Below, piece by piece: positions 9,544-18,109 of a DNA stretch of 24,255 bases (position 1 is the first letter of the stretch; every line of letters begins with the position of its first letter). Where the stretch lies: assembly GCA_003024985.2 (NCBI GenBank), contig PXIH01S0001251.1; one strand, 5' to 3'. Source of the stretch: Euperipatoides rowelli (Eukaryota > Onychophora > Udeonychophora > Euonychophora > Peripatopsidae). Below the pieces are notes generated by a model, which worked only from the letters and a program-made list of their open reading frames with translations, did not search any database and had not been told where the DNA came from. Made by a program: the position numbers and the translations under genes.

Positions 9544-9560
9544 AATTTATTTACTGCAAA
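9544..9560 (-). repeat. 17-bp motif shared with the 601-bp foldback element
   Basis: AATTTATTTACTGCAAA is identical to the core word found in both orientations inside the element at 21090-21690. It may be the remaining scrap of a related copy. Confidence 0.5.
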
Positions 9561-9601
9561 TGACACTCACAAACAGAAATAGTTTGCTTAGAATGTAAAA
9601 A

Positions 9602-9711
9602 AATGAATAATTCAGATTATATAATATAGCTAATAATAATATACAGGTAGACTATAATAGACATATAGACTACCTGTATATCTAATCTGAATATTATTCA
9701 TAATTTGTAAA
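9602..9711. repeat. Inverted-repeat element of about 110 bp
   Basis: ATGAATAATTCAGATTATAT at the left pairs with ATAT..TAATCTGAATATTATTCAT at the right, and an inner pair ATACAGGTAG (9641-9650) matches CTACCTGTAT (about 9670-9679). A short TGTAAAA occurs on both sides (9594-9600, 9706-9712) and might be a duplication, but the AT richness makes that weak. Confidence 0.6.
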
Positions 9712-10016
9712 ATTAGTAATTTTTTATTTCATTTATAGCTTTTATCTTTGTGATTTTCTTTAGTAGCAAATAAAGTTTGCTTGAAAAAAAAAAAGTGCCG
9801 TAAATATTGTAGAAAGCAAACGTAACCTATATCACAAAATTATATAATGATATTAGCATTATATAATTTTGTTATTTACATGGCTTGCGTTCTTCAATAC
9901 ATATTTACAGCAATTTTTCTTTTAAAGTAAACTTTATTTGCTACAAAAGAAAATTACTAAGATAAAATCCATAAAATGAATTTAAAAATTACCGTACTTA
10001 CTAATTTTACAAATTT
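9702..10016. mobile_element. 315-bp foldback MITE
   Basis: Almost the whole element is one palindrome. AATTTGTAAAATTAGTAA at 9702-9719 pairs with TTACTAATTTTACAAATT at 9999-10016. The next paired blocks are the TAGCAAATAAAGTTT arm near 9763 and AAACTTTATTTGCTA near 9932. The centre is ACAAAATTATATAATG / CATTATATAATTTTGT around 9835-9873. The right arm has an extra TACGG-type insertion relative to the left. There is no coding capacity. No clear TSD is visible in the AT-rich flanks. Confidence 0.75.
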
Positions 10017-11490
10017 CCCTTCACATATTAGCATTTGTAGATTTGTTTTAATTGTAGGAATTTATGATATAATATTAAATTAGTATTAAAAATCTAAACT
10101 GAACTAAAAAAGTAACAACTTTAACAAAATATAGAATAGATGTAAGGAATAATTTCATTAAAGAAAGACTTTCTTTAATGACTTTGAGCACACACTCAAC
10201 ATTTCGTCTGATTAGAATGCCTTCAATTTCTTTTGCAGTTTATTTATTAATTTTAACATATCCAAGTTGTCTTTTTGATTTTTTTTTTATGTATATTTTA
10301 CAGAAACAATTTATTTGCTTTATGTACCGGCGAAAGAAATTAAGAATAATTAATATCTTAACATCAGTCATATAATTATTTAGTTTTTGTTGAAGATGTA
10401 AACAAATATTAATCATATTTTTCATTTTCAAAAAATTAAATACATTTATTTATCAAACGCAAATCAAATAGTATCCTACATACATTTATTCCCAGACTAA
10501 CTTTTAAAAATAAATAATTTTAAAATATAAGCTTCAAAATAATCTAATTTGGTTGTCGGGTAGGAAATGTTTTGCAGAAGCAAATAAAGTTTATTTTGTT
10601 GGAGCCATGGGTTACATTTATTGTTTTTTTATCCAATAATTCCCAATTTTAAAATGTTGAGAACATTTGAGGAAGTGGAGATGCTTTTAATTTTGATTAT
10701 TATTGCATCAAGCATCTAACGGACTTTTTTTTAATATAAAGTTTTTAATAAAAAGAATGGAAACAGAAGTGTTTATCATAGAATCCTATAGAGCCAAACA
10801 ATGTTTTCAAAAACACAGGGTGTAATGTGACGTCAATAGCATGTACACAAAAATCTCAAAGCGGAAATGGCTTGGAAGCCATAAATTGTTCAAAATTACC
10901 ACTTTAAAATTAGAATAACAACTAAATGGTTCATAATAATGAAGTAAAATTTATATGTATCATTTTATTTTCTTAATCTGATTTTAAATATCTAAAGTTG
11001 TTTTTTGGTGATAGTATACCTTTAAATATAAGTTCAGAAGGTAAATCACAAACTGCAACTGTTTGGCATGAAAAAAATAAGAAAAAAATAATAATTTAGA
11101 TAATAAAACTAAAAACTTTACAAAACAATAATTAGTTTAATGCCCTATGGAAGCGCTTACATAAATGATTTAATGTTTGTGCTTTCAATTTAGGGTTATT
11201 TCATTAGGAGTTTCTGATAACACACTAAGCCGGTAGAGGGTTATTGAAGTCTGGTCCTTCAACATTTTTTTTTTCCTGTGGGCATTGCCCCTGACTATTG
11301 ACTCCAAAAGATTCTTCAACATACAGTAGGCTTATATCGAAAGTTTGGTATATGGTGATATATTTTATGTTAATGTTTGTTAGGGGTGACAGACGGAGAG
11401 AAAGTTGATATTTTCTTAGGCTGTCTACCAACATTTTAACACTAAATTTAGTTATTATAATATTTTAGCTAAATTTTTATATGCCATATA
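10017..11490. other. AT-rich region with no supported gene
   Basis: Short open frames at 10178-10375 (plus), 10240-10431 (minus) and 11225-11434 (minus) have no domain, codon or splice support. AGCAAATAAAGTTTATTTTG near 10579 resembles the arm word of the foldback at 9702-10016. A CRE-like TGACGTCA occurs near 10828. Nothing else stands out. The last eight bases, 11483-11490, are the TSD of the next element. Confidence 0.5.
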
Positions 11491-11568
11491 CAGGGATGTC
11501 CCAAATATTCCAAAATTTCAGAAGCCTTCAAAAATTGTTAAGCCAGGTAAGAAGTGGCAAAAGTACAA

Positions 11569-11594
11569 GGGGGGGGGGGGGGGGTTCCCCCCCC
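11569..11594 (+). repeat. G16-TT-C8 tract
   Basis: Sixteen G, two T and eight C run in succession. The tract can form a GC hairpin or a G-quadruplex. Homopolymers of this length are often misassembled, so the exact count is uncertain. Confidence 0.9.
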
Positions 11595-11959
11595 TTTGTT
11601 AAAAAATTTTAAAAAACACGGAAAATTTTTTAAAAAATTTTAAAATACCGGTACATATTTTTAACAATATTTAAATGTTAAATAAATTTGTCTATTTAAA
11701 ATCTTGCGGTATAATTTACTTGTGTTTCTGTCCATGTTTATGTCTAGGCATTTTTTGTACTAAAAAATAACGGTAATTAATTGCTTTTGATGGATCAAAT
11801 TCTTGAAGTTCTGAACCATTCAAATTTATCAAGTCATTTTAAGCTTGGTAACAATTATTGATAAAGCAAGAAAAGCCATTTGTAACATGTATTTAATTTT
11901 TAGACAAACTTTATTATACTGATTTTATTGGTGAAGGTCATAAAACATTGAAAAAAATT

Positions 11960-12177
11960 TAACTAGCAAATAATTCCATTACACGGGCAAATCAATAAAT
12001 ACTTTATGCAAATAAACACGTTTTATGAAAGCTAAGAATACCTAAGAGTACCAAATATTCCCGTAAGCCCATTACACTGGCATTTTATTATTTTATAAAA
12101 TAATAGTTCCTGAGATGACCAATAGATGGTGCTACATTTTCCGCTTCGGAAGTCTATCATATTCCAATTAAGATAAT
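11960..12177. repeat. Second copy of the dispersed repeat at 1447-1690
   Basis: It shares AACTAGCAAATAA, CCATTACA (here twice, about 11977 and 12070), TAATAGTTCCT, ATAGATGGTGCT, GCTTCGGAA and ATTCCAATTAA in the same order as the first copy. It lies wholly inside the hAT-like element. Confidence 0.65.
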
Positions 12178-12265
12178 ATTAGATGTTTAAAATTATTCAA
12201 TCGTTTTTATTAGGAGTCATGGCTCCCAGATTTCCTTGATTCAGACACCCCTGCCTGGCCATATA

Positions 12266-13756
12266 CACCTTCCGTATTTATGAACTTCCTCTTATTTATC
12301 ATTGAAAATTTGCTCCCCCGAAATTCTGTTTTCTAAAAATATTTTATTCATTATTAATTTATATTTGGTATAACTTATAGGATTTCATCCATTTAAATTT
12401 GCAGTCCTTAATGTCTTTGTGGGAGGGGAAGGATGAGTCTCTCTCTCTCTCTCCCCCCCCCTCCTCCACTATTACTTGGCCTAGAATTGTTCAATAATTA
12501 TTTTGGAATATTTTGTATTACAAAGTAAAATGGCTAACCTTGTTTTTTTTTTTTTCATTTTTCAGTAAATTAAAATATAAAATAAATTTTAATTTTAAAT
12601 GTTGGTTACTCGATGTAAAAACAAAACTGTTAAGTGACAAATTGTAGCCTACATTTACCTTTTATCCCGCTGTTGTTGTAATTACATTAAATGGGTAAAA
12701 AATATTAGCATTTGTGGACTAGGTACAGTAAATTATTATGGGAAAAGGAAGCCTAAACTGATTAATTACGTCATGAGTTCATGTCATGTTTATTTTTTTC
12801 ATGTGTTTTTTATTTAAATTTGTTGATATTTAATTTTAGTTCCTTATGTTATGGTTGATAAAAGCCCCCTAATCTTTAATGTTTACTACTCCACTTGTCT
12901 CATTTTGAAGATTTATAATTTCATGTNTGATTAAGAATGATATTAATTATTTATTTATTCTGACAATAAATGATTATCTGTGGATTAGTCTAAGTAGCAC
13001 CTAAGCTCATTAAATATTCTTTTTTCAAGAAACAACTTTTAGAATTAGTTAAAATTATGAAAAATGTTTCCGGTATTCTTTCCAAAATTCATGCTCTATA
13101 ATTGTTTTAGCATCAACATATTTACCATCTGCAATGAAGACCTCCATCTATGTTGACAGGATAATTTCTTCATAGAGAATTATCTAGTGCTTTACTCTCT
13201 TTTATTAACCACTCCCTAATTTTCTTCAATTAATCATAAGTTGGTCATAGCATTTATGTCAATGTCTATTACAAGATGGCAATTAACAAATTAGTAACAT
13301 TTTATTTGCAATTAAAAATAATAAAAGTTTGAAATTAACTTCTTGGATAAAAAAAAGTTGTTTTTAAACTTTGCAAATCCACCACAGCAGTGATGCACAC
13401 GCAAATATTCTGCTGGTAAGATATTACTGCTGCTTCTCTTGACAAATCTTTACTCGAGTCTTATTGATCACTTTTTCAAAAATTCATTTCTTTACTCTGT
13501 CCAATATGGTTGTTATTCTTTGTGTGTAAATGTTTTTTATGATTGTTTTAAACATCAGTAGTTAACTTGGATGTTGATATGGATGTGATTATTGCTTGGT
13601 GTTTTTTTTTCTTTGTATATATTTAACATTTTGAATGAATGTATATTTTGTCTTTAATTTAATTATTGTTTATTTCCTGAATTTATTGTTTTTTTGTTTT
13701 TTGTATTCAGTTTGATATACAGTAATTTATATTGCTATTTTTATTTTATTTTTTAG
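12266..13756. other. AT-rich, probably intronic stretch
   Basis: A pyrimidine tract with (CT)n then C8 and CTCCTCC occupies about 12437-12468. A long poly-T ending TTTTTCAG at about 12565 looks like an acceptor but no open exon follows. The n at 12927 lies here. If the exon at 13757 is real, this is the 3' part of its upstream intron, ending in a strong pyrimidine tract. Confidence 0.45.
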
Positions 13757-13818
13757 TCACAAGAGCCAAAAAACTCAATGGACTCATCCGTTGTTACATC
13801 AAATCATGGTGGACTTAG
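13757..13818 (+). CDS. Candidate internal coding exon, unknown gene
   Basis: A T-rich tract ending TTTTTTAG (13749-13756) precedes the segment and a strong donor GTAAGG follows at 13819. The 62 bases are open in the frame starting at 13757 and encode SQEPKNSMDSSVVTSNHGGL plus two bases of the next codon. The segment is richer in G+C than both flanks. The peptide is polar and serine-rich, like a disordered tail; I do not recognise a family. The frame starting at 13758 is closed by a TAG at its end, so the phase given is the more likely of those checked. The boundaries are an inference from splice signals. Confidence 0.45.
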
Positions 13819-14086
13819 GTAAGGAAGAAAATCCATTTAACTAAATTAGTTTTAAATATATTTTTAAGTTCTATTTATAATAGTCTGGCTACTTTTAACT
13901 AATGATTGAAGCAAAATGAATTCCAAGAATTTTTAAATAATCATTTTCACTTCAAAAAAAATAAGAAAATTAAGACTTTATGGATTCTTTCCTAACAATA
14001 TTTAGAATTTTGTTGTTCTATGTTTATAATTGTTTAGGCTAATCACTACATTATTGAGAAAAATCTCTTTAATCTGTCCATTTTAG

Positions 14087-14132
14087 TCATATAATCAGAA
14101 AACGTGCCGGCAGATGTGTCTGTGACCCTTAA
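14087..14132 (+). CDS. Possible terminal exon continuing the 13757 exon
   Basis: Acceptor-like CTGTCCATTTTAG ends at 14086. Joined to the two-base overhang of the upstream exon it completes a serine codon and reads HIIRKRAGRCVCDP before TAA at 14130-14132. The basic and cysteine-containing tail is not recognised. An ATTAAA poly(A)-signal variant lies about 100 bases downstream at 14232-14237. The short length means phase agreement could be chance. Confidence 0.25.
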
Positions 14133-14231
14133 TTTACATTATGTTCATGGAAAAGTGATAGACTTACACAACAGTCCACCATTTTGTTTTAGTTTATTCT
14201 TACATAGGCTACTGTAACATTTCCATATTTC

Positions 14232-14237
14232 ATTAAA
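14232..14237 (+). promoter_or_regulatory. Possible poly(A) signal ATTAAA, plus strand
   Basis: ATTAAA is the commonest variant poly(A) signal. It is followed by a T/C-rich stretch (14252-14275). It would serve the plus-strand exons at 13757 and 14087 if they are real. Confidence 0.2.
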
Positions 14238-14304
14238 GGAGTGACAGTATAATGTCATTTTCTCTTTTCCTCATTCCAAGAAATTCTATTCTCTTTCATA
14301 GTTT

Positions 14305-14310
14305 TTTATT
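14305..14310 (-). promoter_or_regulatory. Possible poly(A) signal AATAAA, minus strand
   Basis: Canonical AATAAA on the minus strand lies 53 bases past the stop codon of the minus-strand exon candidate at 14363-14566. AATAAA is common in DNA this AT-rich, so spacing is the only support. Confidence 0.3.
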
Positions 14311-14362
14311 AACACATTAAGTTTTACAGGACTGGGGATACAATTAAAATTAGCTCTGGGTT

Positions 14363-14566
14363 TTACATTTGGAAATTTTTTTCATTGTCAGCACTTCTAG
14401 GAATTGTACAAAATGTGTTATTTATTTCAAGTTTGTTGGTGATAACATTATCTGATTTAGAGTTATGAATAATTGCTGTATTAGTGTAAAATAATTTCTC
14501 CTCAGCGTTCAGTTTTCTCATGCTGGTGATGGTGTTTCTCTCACAGATTTTATTTTTTTTACACTC
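14363..14566 (-). CDS. Candidate minus-strand terminal exon, unknown protein
   Basis: The minus strand is open from about 14604 to a TAA at 14363-14365. An acceptor-like TTACATTTTCAG precedes 14566. The 67 codons from there begin ECKKNKICERNTITSMRKLN and end NEKNFQM. The peptide is charged and polar with three cysteines, and the codons are less A/T-biased than shadow frames nearby. A minus-strand AATAAA lies 53 bases past the stop. I do not recognise a domain. It could be the 3' end of a minus-strand gene facing the plus-strand exons at 13757-14132. A chance open frame is the alternative. Confidence 0.35.
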   Translation of the reverse strand, partial: ECKKNKICERNTITSMRKLNAEEKLFYTNTAIIHNSKSDNVITNKLEINNTFCTIPRSADNEKNFQM

Positions 14567-14732
14567 CTGAAAATGTAACAACTGTGCTCCTTTCTTCTCT
14601 CTCTTTATAAATTATATTGATTTATAAAGATTTTTTACCAATTTCATTATTATGCTTCAAGATTATATATAAATTTATTCACCACACATTGAATTCATCC
14701 CTTCTTTTATTGTTTGGATAATTTATGATTAT

Positions 14733-14967
14733 CAGGGTTTAAGCTGACACTAGATTTTAGCCAAATGCTAATAAATCTAAGATTTTGCTCATTTTTGGCT
14801 CAGCATAATTAGCCAACATGCTATTTATTTAGATTTAAATACCCCTTTAATAATGAAAATTTCAGTATTAAAATTAATTTAGCTATGAACATCATATTTT
14901 TGATAAAAATTTGATGACTATAATTAGCCAAATTGCTAATTCTATTTTTTGCTCAGCTTACTCACTG
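14733..14967. mobile_element. 235-bp TIR element (MITE), possibly hAT-like
   Basis: The left end CAGGGTTTAAGCTGA matches the reverse complement of the right end, CAGTGAGTAAGCTGA, at 12 of 15 positions. GATTAT flanks both sides exactly (14727-14732, 14968-14973); a longer 8-base duplication is only partly matched. Inside, AGCCAAATGCTAAT (14759) and AGCCAAATTGCTAAT (14926) are direct repeats ending in TTTTGCTC-type sequence. No coding is present. Confidence 0.6.
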
Positions 14968-14973
14968 GATTAT

Positions 14974-15446
14974 GTTGACAGAATCTTTTTGATTAACACG
15001 CTTGCCATGATGTTTGGTTCAGATCAATTTATTAATTTTTGTATAAATTAATTATTCACATGATTTATAAGATTAATTATCACCTCATCCACCAATTTTT
15101 TTAGTTCATTTATTTACCATTCTCACTAATAAAATCTATAATACAATATTAGGACTTTCATTTATATCCTTGTTTTATCATCAACTATTTATTTAATACA
15201 ATGAAAAAATAGTATTATATATAATGGCTCAAATGGTGTCATGTTGGATCATCATATGGTGAAAAAGTCATTATAGAATTAGTCAATATTGAAGTTGAAT
15301 CGGTTATGTTTTAAACTTCATTGTTATATACTGTAGATAGTCAATATCAATCTTTTTTCCATAAACCTTGAATAGCATCATATATTAATATCTTGTAATA
15401 TTTAAAAACCATTTTAAATGACAATTTCAATTCTTATTGTCTGACA
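14974..15446. other. AT-rich non-coding stretch
   Basis: No open frame, repeat end or splice-bounded exon was recognised here. Confidence 0.45.
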
Positions 15447-16100
15447 GCATTGAAAGTAGATGGAAAACAACGTTTTTGTGCCCATCAAAGATGGCGGCAC
15501 TTCTGGTTCTTGGTTCTTAAAGGTAGAGCAGGTTTTTATACCCCACCCATTTCCAGTATGTAGTGACATCACTTGCAGTTTTCTACGTCCATCCGGGTCT
15601 CTACAAGATTCCGGTTTCTGTTTCTAAAAGACCATGTTTGAAATACTCATATATGGTAGGATAACATCAGGTTTCAAGATGGATGCCCCTTCCTGTTCCG
15701 GAGCAAAGTTAACTGCCGGTTTCTTCTGGAACAGCTCTGGTTCCGGTTCGAGCACTTACAGCCCTGCACAGAAGGTAACTTCCTATTTCTTAAAGGCATA
15801 TGAGGTTTATATATTGCATGATATCATTTCCTGTTCCTGTTAAGTAACTTTTGGTTCCTATTATGACATCACTTCCAGTCAATTTTCAAGATGGTGGTGG
15901 TTCCAGGTTTAGACGGCCACTTCCAGTAACCTACAGGTGTTTTAAAAATGATATCACTTCTAGTTTCTGTTAATACCATTCAATTCCTGCTGTATCTCTG
16001 ATCCCATCCATGTTTTTCCAAGATAGTGGCACTTTTTGTTTCGTTTTTAGATGGCCATTTTCGGTTTGGCTCAAATAACACTTCCTGTTCTTGGGACTCA
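15447..16100 (+). repeat. GACATCACTTCC-rich repeat, segment A
   Basis: It begins near AGATGGAAAACAACG and ends near CTTGGGACTC. It contains several GACATCACTTCC and TTCCTGTTCC words, and the part from about 15613 is matched in inverted orientation by 16605-16960. Its first 150 bases match 17118-17336 in direct orientation. The 69-codon plus-strand frame at 15634 lies inside the repeat and has no family match, so I treat it as non-coding. Confidence 0.8.
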
Positions 16101-16604
16101 GTTCTGGTGCCCTAGGCTCATTTTCAACAATTTTACAGTATTTGAGCACTATCTTTCTTTGGTAGTTATGTTTAAAAAAAATTAATCCAAATTGGATTAA
16201 AAAAAAGTAGGATTTTAGTTAAAAAGTGAACTCTCTCTCATGTAGAATAAAAAAAAAATGTTTTCAATATTTAACATGGGAATAAGGTTGCATCGTATGG
16301 AATGGACTGAGCTAATAATATATTAAATAGACCTAGAGTTCCTATTTAAAAAAGTCAGATATAATTATTTTATGACAAACAAGCTAGTGCACATCTTTCT
16401 AAGATCTATGGTGTCTAGTATAGCATTGAAATGATGGCTACACCTGTCAGAACACTTGTAACAAGAACTTTTTCAAAACATTTCTTTTGTTCCAGGATTG
16501 GAGGAAACTCACTTAAAACTAAAATCCTCATTTTTAATCGATTTGGATGGAATTTTTTTAAACCTGTCAGAGAATACAGAGTTCAAATGTCTTGTCCAAA
16601 GTGA

Positions 16605-16960
16605 GGGGAAGGAGTCCCAAGGAACAGGATATGTTATTTGAACCAAACCAGAAGTGATGTCATAGCAGGAAGAGAAAGTTACTTAACAGGAAGAGGAAGT
16701 GATGTCATAACAGCATGAGGAAGTTATTTTAACAAAAACCGGAAGTGATGTCATCAAGCAATATATAAAGCTCATATACTATTAGGAAGTGACCTTCTGT
16801 GCAGGACTGTAAGAGATCTAACCGGAACCAGAAGTGTTCCAGAAGAAACCAGATTTGATCTTTGCCCTGGAACAGGAAGGGACATCATATAGAAATATGA
16901 TGTCATCATACCATATATGGCTATATAAAACCTCTTATGCCTTTAAGAAATAGAAAAAAT
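16605..16960 (-). repeat. Inverted copy of the GACATCACTTCC repeat, segment B
   Basis: Its reverse complement follows segment A closely: TCTTCTGGAAC, CTGCACAGAAGGT, TATATATTGC, CCTGTTAAGTAACTTT and TTGGGACTC occur in the same order. On the plus strand GAAGTGATGTCAT recurs at 16651, 16696 and 16742, so the segment also holds a 45-46-bp internal tandem repeat. With segment A it can form a hairpin of about 350 bp with a 500-base loop. Confidence 0.8.
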
Positions 16961-17117
16961 GTCTGAGTCAAATAAATACAGTAAACTATCAGTGCACACT
17001 TCAAATTCAACATGGTTCTTACAATTAAATATATTCAAATTTCAAAATACTGTATAAAGATGCAAGAATTTAGTATTGTTATTGCTAATTTGAACAAAAA
17101 TTGACTAATAATTGTTC

Positions 17118-17336
17118 ATAAATAGATGGAAAATAACGGTTCTGGGCCCATCTGGGCCTTTTCCAAGATGGTGGACTTCCGGTTCCTGTTTCTAAAAGGT
17201 GGAGGTTTTTTAATGCCCCTTTATGGGCATATGACTTATATTATGATGCAACTTCTGGTTTATGCCCCCACCCACTTATGTTACTTAGTGACATCACTTT
17301 CCAGTTTCTATTTCTTAAAGGCATAAGAGGTTCAGT
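17118..17336 (+). repeat. Third copy of the GACATCACTTCC repeat, segment C
   Basis: It starts like segment A (AGATGGAAAATAACGG, then GCCCATC and AAGATGGTGG) and ends with TTTCTTAAAGGCATAAGAGG, which also ends segment B in reverse complement. It is a shorter, diverged copy in the orientation of A. The 66-codon frame at 17126 is part of the repeat. Confidence 0.75.
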
Positions 17337-17439
17337 CATGATTTGGCTATTCAAAAGGTAGCCATGTAATTGTTAAAAATAAAAATTGACTTACGAAAAT
17401 AATCCTTAAATTGGTAAGGATGATTTCAAACTGTGAAAT

Positions 17440-17822
17440 TGGCCTAGTTGTTAGGCGCTTTACATTCACGTCTTTTTCTAAATACGACAATCAGAATGCA
17501 CGCTATCAAAAAGACTTCCATTTTATAGATTCTCAATTTCTTTTGCGCAAAATCGTCATCTATTTACATGTCAAAATTTTGCACTATTTTTGTTTGGGTT
17601 TGCAATTGAATCGCAAGTAAGTATAAATAGCGGCTAAAACTTCGCTCAATTTCAAGATCACTTGCTGATACGGTATTTATCTAATCATAATGATATAATC
17701 ACCGTTCAATTCACTTGAATCAGCTTTAACGTCTTTTTTACCAACTGAAATTTAAGTGATGTTTCATTTCATTCTTTTCAAATTTTTATTTTAAAATAAA
17801 ATTTAATAAAACAAAAAAAAAG
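17440..17822 (+). mobile_element. Possible tRNA-derived SINE relic
   Basis: TGGCCTAGTTG at 17440-17450 followed by TTAGGCGCTTTACATTCACG resembles a tRNA A box and anticodon arm, the usual head of tRNA-derived SINEs. No B box (GGTTCGANNCC) is recognisable downstream. The stretch ends in A-rich sequence with nine A at about 17812-17821. TATAAATAG near 17621 could be a chance TATA box. No TSD was found, so the limits are guesses. Confidence 0.3.
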
Positions 17823-17874
17823 TTGACCTAACGGTCACAGTCTTGGATTAATGATTAGATATGTCTGCTCTTAC

Positions 17875-17918
17875 CCTTCTTCACAAGTGTCTGCTGCCAC
17901 CCCACCCCACTTCACCCC
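17875..17918 (-). CDS. Candidate minus-strand mini-exon, unknown gene
   Basis: On the minus strand ATTTTGTTTTAG leads into 44 GC-rich bases followed by a good donor, AGG|GTAAGA. One frame is open: GVKWGGVAADTCEEG, leaving two bases. The other two frames contain TGA. GC content is far above the surroundings. It lies upstream, on the same strand, of the exon candidate at 14363-14566, but a direct join does not keep that exon's long frame, so another exon or another gene would be needed. The alternative is a C-rich simple tract with chance splice sites. Confidence 0.25.
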
Positions 17919-17959
17919 CTAAAACAAAATCTCCCATTTTTAAAAAATCTCTGTAAAAC

Positions 17960-18075
17960 ATAAACTTGTTCAAAACGGAAATATTTTGGAGTACCAACCA
18001 GTTCTGTTTTATACAAGTTATACAGAAAAACAGAACCACTTGGTTCCCAAAAATTGTTCATTTTGAGCAAGTGTA
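17960..18075. repeat. Foldback of about 115 bp
   Basis: TAAACTTGTTCAAAACGG, then TTTTGG, ACCAACCAGTTCTGTTTT on the left pairs with AAAACAGAACCACTTGGT, CCCAAAAA, CATTTTGAGCAAGTGTA on the right at roughly three positions in four. The 65-codon minus-strand frame across it (17912-18109) follows from this composition and has no family match. Confidence 0.6.
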
Positions 18076-18109
18076 GCCTATATGCAGTATATATGGGAAA
18101 ATGAGACAT

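Larger units (their letters stand above)
11491..12257. mobile_element. Nonautonomous hAT-like element with 8-bp TSD
   Basis: The left end is CAGGGATGTCCCAAATATTC; the right end in reverse complement is CAGGCAGGGGTGTCTGAATC. They match if the right end carries an extra CAGG. Both fit hAT termini of the CAGGGGTGTCC type. GCCATATA flanks the element exactly, at 11483-11490 and 12258-12265, and 8 bp is the hAT TSD length. At 767 bp with no transposase it is nonautonomous. It contains a 16-G run followed after TT by 8 C (11569-11594), an A/T palindromic patch (11600-11645) and a copy of the dispersed repeat also seen at 1447-1690. Confidence 0.8.

Noticed and set aside
10178-10431. Overlapping 65- and 63-codon frames on opposite strands
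   Set aside because: Both are compositional and are shadows of one another. No homology is recognised.
12520-12590. Exon after the long poly-T acceptor-like tract
   Set aside because: The sequence after TTTTTCAG is TAAATTAAAATATAAAATAAAT, full of stops, with no donor.
15634-15843. 69-codon plus-strand frame as a gene
   Set aside because: It lies wholly inside a repeat whose inverted and direct copies do not keep the frame.
17621-17629. TATAAATAG as a core promoter
   Set aside because: TATA-like words are expected often in this DNA and no downstream exon is supported.
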